The notes below the pieces were generated by a model. That model made no database searches. It saw only the letters and a program-made list of their open reading frames with translations, and was not told where the DNA came from. Positions 8,117 through 14,460 of a stretch of 14,460 nt of DNA are shown in pieces. Source of the DNA: Acidobacteriota bacterium (GTDB lineage: Bacteria > Acidobacteriota > Terriglobia > Terriglobales > Acidobacteriaceae); NCBI GenBank assembly GCA_021802085.1, contig JAKAAZ010000081.1:1-14460 (forward strand), in the 5' to 3' direction. The first letter of the stretch is position 1; each line of letters begins with the position of its first letter. A program made the translations under genes and the position numbers.

Positions 8117-8905
8117 TCACCACGCATGATAGAAGCCGTTTCGTTCGCCAAGTTCCACCTCGACTCCAAACAGTCGCCGCAGTCGGTCTGCGGTCAGCAG
8201 CCCAGCTTTCGACCCGTCGTCGACGATGCGACCCGCCTGCATCATGACCACGCGATCGATCTCCGGCAGGATGTCCGAAAGATGATGCGTAATCAGCAAA
8301 ATTCCGGTCCCTTGCTGGGCAAGCCGGCGCATCGTATGTCGCAGTTCCCATTGCGCGGCCAAATCGAGCCCGTTGCTTGGTTCGTCCAGCAGCAGAAAGC
8401 TTGGTCGATGGACGATGGCTCGCCCAATCAGAATACGTTTTGTCTCTCCGGCCGACATTTGTCCTACCGGCTTGTCACGCAGGTGCTCGACTTCCAGCAG
8501 ATGAAGAATTTCGTCCGCCCGCTCCCACATTTGCGGGGTCACGTGGAAATGCGGCCACAGTGTGGAACTCGAAAAAAATCCAGACACGATTACATCGCGA
8601 CCCGTTGTATGAGGAGTGCGCTCGCCTGGAAGGTCCGCAGAGACGATCCCCAAGTGCTGGCGCAATTCGCTCAGGTCCCATCGTTCCTCCCCGAAGATTC
8701 GGAGATACGAGCCTTCCCGCACCAGCGGATAACGCTGGCACGTGAGAGTCTGGATCAGCGTGGTTTTTCCGCAACCATTCGGTCCCAGGATTGCGATGTG
8801 CTCCCGTTGTCCCACCCGCAGCGAAAGCTCATGCAGCACGATGGCATCGCCTCGCGCCACGGAAATCTTTCTCATTTCAATAAATAACGATGAATCCATT
8901 CCCAT
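8117..8905 (-). CDS. ABC-type ATPase, stand-alone, antisense to the arginine genes
   Basis: This 262-residue ATPase domain has Walker A GPNGCGKTT (41-49), the signature MSAGE (150-154), Walker B LLLDEP (171-176), NGLD (178-181) and the switch histidine His207. Where most transporter ATPases have the Q-loop glutamine, this protein reads LGIVSADLP (85-93). I recall a similar change in YlmA/ModF-like ATPases, the closest group I can name. No permease or binding protein is nearby, so its partner and substrate are unknown. It converges on argA (19 bp apart) and diverges from argJ (19 bp apart). Starts at residues 1, 3 or 11 are possible and no clear ribosome site decides. An accidental rather than functional link to arginine metabolism is possible. 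Confidence 0.85.
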   Translation of the reverse strand: MGMDSSLFIEMRKISVARGDAIVLHELSLRVGQREHIAILGPNGCGKTTLIQTLTCQRYPLVREGSYLRIFGEERWDLSELRQHLGIVSADLPGERTPHTTGRDVIVSGFFSSSTLWPHFHVTPQMWERADEILHLLEVEHLRDKPVGQMSAGETKRILIGRAIVHRPSFLLLDEPSNGLDLAAQWELRHTMRRLAQQGTGILLITHHLSDILPEIDRVVMMQAGRIVDDGSKAGLLTADRLRRLFGVEVELGERNGFYHAW

Positions 8906-8924
8906 TCATAAAAGGATAATGGCA

Positions 8925-10172
8925 ATGTCGCACGAAACCTTCGGACCTCCCTCTTTCTCCTTCGCTCATACGCCGGCGGGCTTTCGCTTTGGCGCGGTGC
9001 GGGCAGGCGTCAAACCCAGCGGTAAGCCCGACTTTGCCTGCGCCCAGGCTATCGAAGGAACAACCGCCGCCGCCGTCTTCACAAGCAATCGTCTGGTCGC
9101 TGCACCCGTCATCGTGGGCCGTGAACACCTGCGACGATCGGGTGGCCGGGTACGCTTCGTTGCGGTCAACGCCGGCAACGCCAACTGCGCCACGGGAGAG
9201 CAAGGTGTGGCGACTTGCCGGACTGTCTGCAAGGCTGCCGCGCTGAAATTTGGATATTCCGAGCAGGAGATATTTCCTTCTTCCACGGGCATCATCGGGG
9301 TGCAACTCCCTGGCGAGAAGCTGGTCGCCGCGCTGCCGCATATCGCTGCGCAACTGGGGGAGACAGCCGCACACGTCCAACAGTTCGCCGAAGCGATCCT
9401 TACCACCGACACGCGTGCGAAGATCGCCAGCGCGGAGATCAAGATTGGCGATCGGCAGGTTCGCCTACTTGGAGTGGCGAAAGGCGCAGGCATGATTGCG
9501 CCTCGGCTGGTCCCACACGCAACCATGCTGGTCTATCTCTTTACGGATGCCAGCGTTGCCTCACACGATCTGCAAAAGCTTTTGAACGACGCCGTGCAAC
9601 CGACCTTCAACTGCATATCGATCGACGGAGATACCTCGACGAATGACACCGTGCTGCTGCTTGCGAGCGGGACGAGCGGCGTATCCGTAACGCACGCCGC
9701 TATGGAGCCAGGCTTAGACGCTTTCTCTCACGCGCTCAAGCAAATCTGCGGATCCCTCGCCCGTCAGATCATTGAGGACGGAGAAGGCGCGGGTCATGTC
9801 ATCGAACTGGCGGTTGAGGGCGCGGCATCGGCTGCCGACGCCGCGCGGATCGCACGCAGCATCGCCAGTTCCCCCCTAGTCAAGACCGCGTTCGCAGGGT
9901 GCGACCCTAACTGGGGACGCATACTTGCTGCTGCGGGCTACTCTGGAGCGGCGAAGGATCCGGGAAAGGCATCGATATGGATAGGTGGCTTGCCTGTTTG
10001 CCGGAATGGCCAGACCGCGCCAGATTTTGACAAGGACTGTGTCCATCGCGCCATGAAGGAAAGGACCGTGAATGTTCGCGTGTCGCTCGGAATGGGCAAT
10101 GAAATCTGCGATTTTCTGACCTGCGATCTGACTGCGGAGTACGTGCGCATCAACGCGGAATATTCAACCTGA
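8925..10172 (+). CDS. argJ: Glutamate N-acetyltransferase ArgJ
   Basis: This 415-residue protein belongs to the self-cleaving Ntn-type ArgJ family. It transfers the acetyl group from N-acetylornithine to glutamate, releasing ornithine and renewing N-acetylglutamate. Residues STGIIG (120-125) form the oxyanion region. KGAGMIAP (186-193) is followed by HATML, where cleavage before Thr200 is expected to give alpha and beta chains and expose the nucleophile. A CDPNWGRILAAAGYSG block lies in the beta chain. AAAGGA (8911-8916) is eight bases before the ATG at 8925 and only two before the ATG at 8919, so 8925 is preferred. Whether it also uses acetyl-CoA is not visible. The gene is cut off from the operon by the antisense ATPase and must have its own promoter, which would lie in or near the start of that gene. 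Confidence 0.94.
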   Translation: MSHETFGPPSFSFAHTPAGFRFGAVRAGVKPSGKPDFACAQAIEGTTAAAVFTSNRLVAAPVIVGREHLRRSGGRVRFVAVNAGNANCATGEQGVATCRTVCKAAALKFGYSEQEIFPSSTGIIGVQLPGEKLVAALPHIAAQLGETAAHVQQFAEAILTTDTRAKIASAEIKIGDRQVRLLGVAKGAGMIAPRLVPHATMLVYLFTDASVASHDLQKLLNDAVQPTFNCISIDGDTSTNDTVLLLASGTSGVSVTHAAMEPGLDAFSHALKQICGSLARQIIEDGEGAGHVIELAVEGAASAADAARIARSIASSPLVKTAFAGCDPNWGRILAAAGYSGAAKDPGKASIWIGGLPVCRNGQTAPDFDKDCVHRAMKERTVNVRVSLGMGNEICDFLTCDLTAEYVRINAEYST

Positions 10173-10493
10173 TCGAAAGAACCTGAGTGTTTGTTGTCCC
10201 TCGAAGCTCACGTCTGCACAACAGCGGCATGCGGGATTGAGAACTGCAGCGTACCCTGCATTCCAGTTATCGGAGCCAAAAGGTCGCGCATCCGGTGCAA
10301 ACAGGTGAAGACCATTGGGAATAGAAGACTTCCACGACATCTCCGCCCGGATATTCACAGGTTATTCCACCTCCGCGTGGAAATCAGGGAGCCGCACAAT
10401 ATCGAAGCAAGTAGGCCATCCCCTAAGCGGGAAACCACTCGAATCGGATGGTCATTGCGATACACTTGATCTAGACGAGGACCCACCCGGAAA
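10173..10493. other. 321-bp intergenic stretch between argJ and the E1 alpha gene
   Basis: I see no convincing gene here. Small frames on both strands (10191-10469 + and 10164-10358 -) lack recognisable domains and good ribosome sites. No terminator with a T-tract follows argJ. A 7-bp inverted repeat pairs TTCCACG (10330-10336) with CGTGGAA (10376-10382), and a second TTCCAC (10365-10370) can pair with the same downstream arm. A weak -10-like TACACT (10461-10466) would give a leader of about 20 nt for the E1 alpha gene, but no good -35 is seen. The region most likely holds that promoter. Confidence 0.5.
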
Positions 10494-11564
10494 ATGGCGA
10501 CAAAAGTGAAGGAGCCGGTCGCAGGTGCGGCGGCCACGTCGAACCACCCCAATCCATTGATCGGCAACGATAAGCTGAAGCAACTGTACAGCACGATGCT
10601 GAAATGTCGTCTTTTGGAAGAGCGGGCGCGAATCTTAAAGAAGCAGGCGAGATTCAAGGGCAATTATTACGCGGCCGTTGGCCAGGAGGCCGCAGCCGTC
10701 GGCGCGGGCGTCGACCTCCGCCCCGAGGACGCAGTGGCTCCCTCGCACCGCGACTTCATTTTGAACTTCATCAAGGGTACGCCACTAACCGCAATGTTTA
10801 GCCAGCTTTACGGGCGCAGCACAAGCCCGGACAAAGGGCGCTCGGCGCCGGCGCATGGCGGCTATGCACCCCTCAACATCATCACCCCAAGTTCGACGAT
10901 CGCTGCCCAGTTGAACATCGGGACTGGCATCGCGATGGCCAACCAGATGAAGAAGAACGACAATGTAGTGGTCGCTTTTTCTGGGGAAGGCTCGACATCT
11001 CTCGGTTTCTGGCACGAAGCGCTGAACTTTGCTGGCGTGCGCAACTTGCCCATCGTGTATGTCTGCCAGAACAACCTCTGGGCGGAATCGGTCTCCGTAA
11101 AGTTGCAGACAAAAGTGGACGACATCAGTCTGAAAGCAATCGGTTACGGTTTCCCAGGCATCACTGTGGACGGCAACGATGTCGTCGCCATGTATCGCGT
11201 TGCGCAGGAAGCGATTGCGCGAGCTCGAACCGGTGGCGGCCCGACCCTGATTGAGGCCAAAACGTATCGCTGGTATGGTCACTCGGAAATCGACCCGGCC
11301 AAATACCGCAGTGCGGAAGAAGTGGAAGAGTGGAAGGCAAAAGATCCGATTGCCGCGATGGAACGGTACCTGACTGGCAAAGATCTTTTTTCAGACGCCT
11401 GGAAGAAAGAGATATCAGAAGAGTTTCAGAAGGAACTCGATGCGGCCATTGACGTTGCGGAGAAGGCACCGCCGCCGGAACCTATCGACTGCCTGGATTA
11501 TCTCTACTCCTTCGACATACGCAACCGGGAACTGGATCGCAAGAACTATTCGCCGAAGTTCTAA
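10494..11564 (+). CDS. 2-oxoacid dehydrogenase E1 component, alpha subunit
   Basis: This 356-residue thiamine diphosphate enzyme subunit pairs with the beta subunit encoded next to it. Together they decarboxylate a 2-oxoacid and pass the acyl group to a lipoyl E2. The thiamine diphosphate motif starts at GEG (164-166) and ends at QNNLW (192-196). Most relatives read GDG there, so the metal-binding aspartate is replaced by glutamate. The NFAGVRNLPIVYVC stretch and RWYGHSEIDPAKYR are typical of the alpha family. The first 25 residues are Ala/Pro-rich and variable. The ribosome site is weak (a GAGG about 13 bases ahead). Pyruvate is the commonest substrate, but acetoin or branched-chain oxoacids cannot be excluded, so I give no symbol. 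E2 and E3 genes are not in the window. Confidence 0.88.
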   Translation: MATKVKEPVAGAAATSNHPNPLIGNDKLKQLYSTMLKCRLLEERARILKKQARFKGNYYAAVGQEAAAVGAGVDLRPEDAVAPSHRDFILNFIKGTPLTAMFSQLYGRSTSPDKGRSAPAHGGYAPLNIITPSSTIAAQLNIGTGIAMANQMKKNDNVVVAFSGEGSTSLGFWHEALNFAGVRNLPIVYVCQNNLWAESVSVKLQTKVDDISLKAIGYGFPGITVDGNDVVAMYRVAQEAIARARTGGGPTLIEAKTYRWYGHSEIDPAKYRSAEEVEEWKAKDPIAAMERYLTGKDLFSDAWKKEISEEFQKELDAAIDVAEKAPPPEPIDCLDYLYSFDIRNRELDRKNYSPKF

Positions 11565-11594
11565 ATCATTCAATCCATTGGGGCAATAAGCAAT

Positions 11595-12587
11595 ATGCCG
11601 GTGAGCTATCTAGATGCGATCAACGCTGCTCTCAGAGAAGAAATGCGGCGCGATCCCAATGTTTTCATCCTGGGTGAAGATGTGGGTGTCATGGGGGGCG
11701 CGTTCGGTGTCACGAAAGGGCTGATTGAAGAATTCGGCGCGGATCGCGTCGTCGACTCCCCATTGGCGGAAGGCATCATTGTCAGCGCTTCCATCGGCGC
11801 CGCGATGGCTGGATTGCGTCCGGTCGCTGAGATTCAGTTCGTCGACTTCATCACCCCGGCTATGGACGCGATCACCCAGCAGGCAGCCAAGCTAAGGTAT
11901 CGTTCCGCGGGAACGCAGACCTGTCCTTTGACGGTTCGCGTCTGCTATGGTGGCGGTACTGGCGGCGGCTTGTATCATAGCCAAACCAACACCACATGGT
12001 TTGCGCATGAGCCAGGTTTAGTGGTGGTCGCACCCGCCACGGCCAGCGATGCCAAGGGAATGCTGAAAGCCAGCATTCGTCAGGACGATCCGGTTATTTA
12101 CTTCGAGCACAAGAAGCTCTATCGCCTGCCCGCCGTGAAGGAGGAACTGCCGGAAGGCGACGACCACCTTGCCGACCTGTTCCATTGCGCGATCCGGCGG
12201 CCTGGGAAGGACGCGACAATTGTCACCTACGGTTACATGCTGCAGTTGGCATTGCAGGCGGCAGAGAAAGTAGCCGAAGAAAGCGGCGCCAGCGTCGAGG
12301 TGATCGATCTGCGGGTATTGAATCCGCTCGATCACGACACTATCCTGGAGTCCATATCGAGGACCGGCCGCCTCTGCATTGTGCAGGAGGACCATCGCAC
12401 ACTCGGAATCGGTTCCGAGATTGCCGCAACGGTTGCGGAGCGGGCCTTCGATTGCCTGGATGCGCCCATTGTGCGCGTCGCAGCTCCCGACGTTCCCGCC
12501 ATTCCCGCTGCCGAGGCGATGGAACAGTTCTATATGCCCAATGTGGGCAAAATTGTCGATGCTTTGCACAGGATATTGCAGTATTAG
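11595..12587 (+). CDS. 2-oxoacid dehydrogenase E1 component, beta subunit
   Basis: This 330-residue protein is the beta partner of the E1 alpha protein 30 bp upstream. It begins with the standard SYLDAINAALREEM. GEDVGVMGGAFGVTKGL (27-43), the DSPLAE segment with Glu59 (the residue expected to activate the thiamine ring) and YHSQ with His128 are as in the family. HEPGLVVVAPAT and the C-terminal transketolase-like domain (DLRVLNPLD, then EDHRTLGIGSEIAA) complete it. Length is normal for the family. The ribosome site before the ATG is weak. The two genes are probably one transcript. Substrate choice is as uncertain as for the alpha subunit. Confidence 0.9.
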   Translation: MPVSYLDAINAALREEMRRDPNVFILGEDVGVMGGAFGVTKGLIEEFGADRVVDSPLAEGIIVSASIGAAMAGLRPVAEIQFVDFITPAMDAITQQAAKLRYRSAGTQTCPLTVRVCYGGGTGGGLYHSQTNTTWFAHEPGLVVVAPATASDAKGMLKASIRQDDPVIYFEHKKLYRLPAVKEELPEGDDHLADLFHCAIRRPGKDATIVTYGYMLQLALQAAEKVAEESGASVEVIDLRVLNPLDHDTILESISRTGRLCIVQEDHRTLGIGSEIAATVAERAFDCLDAPIVRVAAPDVPAIPAAEAMEQFYMPNVGKIVDALHRILQY

Positions 12588-12748
12588 GATTTATCTGTCG
12601 CTGTCACTCTTTTGACAAAAAAAACGACTTCCGGTGCTCCTTTGGATGACGATTCGTGTCTAACAGCAGTAGGATCGGCTGTGGTGTGGTTGAAAGAACA
12701 TTTTAGCGATCCCAGTCACTCAACCGCCAGGTAAGGATTATTGCCCGA

Positions 12749-14179
12749 TTGAAAGACCAGCATGTTACACGCCGCGATTTGATACGCCGAGTCGGGGTTT
12801 CGGCGGCTGCAGGGCTGGCCATGGGGCTGCCTGGGATCGCGCAATCACAACCTCCCGCGCAATCGCAGACTCCTTCCCCGGAGGGGGAAAAGACACCCAA
12901 ACGCGAAAGCGAAGTTGCGCAGAAATATCCCCATCCCCCTGGGCAATTCATCAATCGTCCCCTGACGCAGATTTCCACCGTAGTCGATACAATGCTGGAC
13001 GATATGGGAGGACGTGGCACCGCCTACTTCTATGAGCAGGCACATCCGCTCACTGGACTGGTACGGGATCATGCGCCGGCAATAGGTATCGCGGACAGTC
13101 GCGTAGCCAGCATCGCAGCCACTGGCTTTGGCCTAAGCGCGCTTTGCATCGCGGCCCATCGCAAATACATGTTGCCCTCCATCTGCGAACAACGGGTTGA
13201 AACCACGCTGGCATTTCTGTTGGAACAATGTCCGCATGTCCATGGATTTCTTTATCATTTTCTTGACATTGAGAGCGGCGAACGGCTCTTCGGCTCCGAA
13301 CTTTCTTCCATCGATACCTCCCTTCTGCTCTGCGGCATTCTGTTATGCCGCCAGTATTTCAGCGGCAATCTTCGCATCCACGCGCTGGCGACCACACTGT
13401 ACGAACGCGTCGATTGGAAATGGATGTTGAACGGCAGCGACACGCTGTCGATGGGATGGCTGCCGGAATCCGGATTCATCCCGTACCGATGGGACGTCTA
13501 TGCCGAAATGCTCACGATGTTGCTGATGGCGATCGGGGCGCCCCGCAATGCCATTCCGTCCAGCACGTGGAATGCTGTCAGCCGTCCGGTCATCGAGTTT
13601 GGCGGCATCAACTTTATCAGCGGCGTGGCGCCAATCTTCACCCATCAATATGCTCAAGCGTGGTGCGATTTTCGGAATCTGCGCGATCGACATGCCAATT
13701 ACTTCCTCAATTCCATTGCCGCAACCCGCGCGCATCAACTTTTCTGTCTCACTCTCGGCCGTCAGTTTCCATGGATGGACCAGAACCTTTGGGGAATCAC
13801 CGCTTCCGAATCCCCGACCGGATATCGAGTATGGGGAGGACCGCCGGAATTTGGCGGCATCGACGGAACGATCGTTCCCTCCGCAACGGCTGGCTCGCTG
13901 GTCTTTTTGCCCGCCGAGTGCGCCCATGTACTGTTTTCTATCCGGGAGAAATACGGCGAAAAAGCCTGGACTCGGTATGGATTTATCGATGCTTTTCAGC
14001 CGCAGACCAACTGGTATGCTGAGGACCAACTCGGCATCGATTTAGGAATCAGCGTCCTCATGGCGGAGAACCTGCGCACCGGTTTTTGCTGGAATTACTT
14101 CATGCGGAACACGGAAATTACCAGTGCCATGCAGATGGTTGGATTCGAGGCCGACTCCGGAGACTGCGGCGCGGTCTAG
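12749..14179 (+). CDS. Tat-exported glucoamylase-family protein (PF10091 type)
   Basis: This 476-residue protein starts with TTG at 12749, with AAGGAT (12733-12738) about ten bases ahead; no in-frame ATG gives a complete signal. TRRDLI (7-12), then a hydrophobic stretch to about residue 31 ending GIA, forms a Tat signal peptide. A Gln/Pro/Ser-rich linker runs to about 65. The rest resembles the 'putative glucoamylase' domain: TAYFYEQAHPLTGLVRD (91-107), ASIAATGFGLSAL (120-132), HGFLYHFLDIESGER (165-179), SELSSIDTSLLL (183-194), GWLPESGFIPYRWDVYAE and HQYAQAWCDFR. This domain includes the GH144 beta-1,2-glucanases, so a beta-glucan-acting enzyme is possible. It is expected to be folded before export to the periplasm. 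The sugar substrate cannot be read from sequence. Confidence 0.82.
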   Translation: MKDQHVTRRDLIRRVGVSAAAGLAMGLPGIAQSQPPAQSQTPSPEGEKTPKRESEVAQKYPHPPGQFINRPLTQISTVVDTMLDDMGGRGTAYFYEQAHPLTGLVRDHAPAIGIADSRVASIAATGFGLSALCIAAHRKYMLPSICEQRVETTLAFLLEQCPHVHGFLYHFLDIESGERLFGSELSSIDTSLLLCGILLCRQYFSGNLRIHALATTLYERVDWKWMLNGSDTLSMGWLPESGFIPYRWDVYAEMLTMLLMAIGAPRNAIPSSTWNAVSRPVIEFGGINFISGVAPIFTHQYAQAWCDFRNLRDRHANYFLNSIAATRAHQLFCLTLGRQFPWMDQNLWGITASESPTGYRVWGGPPEFGGIDGTIVPSATAGSLVFLPAECAHVLFSIREKYGEKAWTRYGFIDAFQPQTNWYAEDQLGIDLGISVLMAENLRTGFCWNYFMRNTEITSAMQMVGFEADSGDCGAV

Positions 14180-14210
14180 ACCGGTTTCACAGTTGCTGTA
14201 ATGCGGACAT

Positions 14211-14322
14211 AGCGCAATCCCACCCTAGCTGCGCTAGGATTGATGGGATAAGGACGAAGGCTTCAGCGATCTATTAGCTTTGGGTAAGAGGACCAGAGCT
14301 GCTGGATCAGGAGAAGCCTTCA
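14211..14322 (+). ncRNA. Candidate IS110 bridge-RNA-like structured leader
   Basis: The bases just before the IS110-type transposase start can form two strong hairpins. The first pairs ATCCCA (14217-14222) with TGGGAT (14244-14249) and CCTAGC (14224-14229) with GCTAGG (14233-14238). The second pairs GAAGGCTTC (14256-14264) with GAAGCCTTC (14313-14321) and AGCTTTGG (14276-14283) with CCAGAGCT (14293-14300, one G-U), leaving internal strands of 11 and 12 nt. IS110-family elements are known to encode a bridge RNA in the non-coding end before the transposase, with internal loops that pair with target and donor DNA. Position and shape fit, but this is inferred by eye; the element's left end is not defined. 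Confidence 0.5.
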
Positions 14323-14460
14323 ATGAAAATTATTAGGATGTGATTTTCATCCGAGTTGGCAACAGGTGGCGGTTTTCGATGCGGAGACCTGCGAAGTGAC
14401 GGAACGGAAGTTGGGCAATGGCGATGGCGAAGCGGAGCGGTTCTATCGCGCGCTGGAGGC
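14323..14460 (+). pseudogene. IS110-family transposase, 5' end, with apparent frameshift (runs off the right edge)
   Basis: The ATG at 14323 reads MKIIRM and stops at TGA (14341-14343). Skipping one base near 14335 instead gives MKII followed by GCDFHPSWQQVAVFDAE and an open frame to the window end. GCDFHP is the start of the RuvC-like DEDD domain of IS110-family transposases, where the first catalytic aspartate sits. No in-frame start codon lies upstream in the downstream frame: it meets TGA at 14324-14326. The gene therefore looks inactivated by a one-base insertion, unless this is a sequencing error or a later start is used. The rest of the gene and the serine-containing Tnp domain lie outside the window. 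Confidence 0.65.

Noticed and set aside
10191..10469. 92-codon open frame with a TTG start in the gap before the E1 alpha gene
   Set aside because: No ribosome site, no recognisable domain, irregular residue composition, and overlap with another frame on the minus strand.
10173..10493. Thiamine riboswitch before the E1 alpha gene, prompted by CTGAG near 10182
   Set aside because: The other conserved thiamine-box segments are absent and the fold cannot be drawn.
12602..12625. Hairpin TGTCA/TGACA followed by eight A bases after the E1 beta gene, considered as a terminator
   Set aside because: The stem is only 5 bp and the tract is A, not T, on the coding strand. On the minus strand the T run would precede the stem, so neither direction gives an intrinsic terminator.
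12612..12640. TTGACA considered as a -35 for the glucoamylase-family gene
   Set aside because: At 16-19 bp spacing there is no acceptable -10 hexamer, and it would give a leader of about 100 nt.
1..14460. CRISPR array, tRNA or rRNA genes
   Set aside because: Reading both strands I found no regularly spaced repeats and no tRNA- or rRNA-like segments.

Overview
The window holds a nearly complete arginine biosynthesis locus, a pair of 2-oxoacid dehydrogenase E1 genes, a secreted glucoamylase-family protein and, at each edge, part of an insertion sequence. The moderately high GC content, the ISKra4-like and IS110-like transposase fragments, the Tat-exported glucoamylase-family protein and the style of the E1 proteins suggest an Acidobacteriota bacterium, probably Terriglobia. 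This placement rests on resemblance from memory, not on a database search.

Layout. Positions 2-100 are the last codons of an ISKra4-like transposase. Two adjacent ARG-box-like palindromes (148-181) precede argR (215-652). Downstream, argC, argB, argD, argF, argG, argH and a short argA-type acetyltransferase run on the + strand to 8097. The junctions overlap by 1, 4, 4 and 4 nt from argR to argF, are 24 bp apart at argF/argG, and overlap by 4 nt at argG/argH and 14 nt at argH/argA. This looks like one translationally coupled operon. A lone ABC-type ATPase gene lies on the opposite strand (8117-8905) and separates the operon from argJ (8925-10172). After a 321-bp gap without a convincing gene come E1 alpha and E1 beta genes (10494-12587). 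A Tat-exported PF10091-type protein follows (12749-14179). The right edge holds the start of an IS110-family element: a strongly structured leader resembling a bridge RNA, then a transposase reading frame with an apparent one-base insertion just after its start codon.

How the genes fit together. ArgA and ArgJ supply N-acetylglutamate, ArgB, ArgC and ArgD convert it to N-acetylornithine, and ArgJ moves the acetyl group from acetylornithine back to glutamate, giving ornithine. ArgF, ArgG and ArgH then make arginine. Only carbamoyl phosphate synthase is missing from the window. ArgR, the first gene, probably senses arginine and represses the operon through the palindromes in front of it. The E1 pair needs E2 and E3 partners encoded elsewhere.

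I found no clearly new biological system. The items most worth a second look are the bridge-RNA-like fold with the frameshifted IS110 transposase, the paired ARG boxes at argR, the argH tail that echoes the start of the acetyltransferase, and the antisense ATPase inside the arginine locus.
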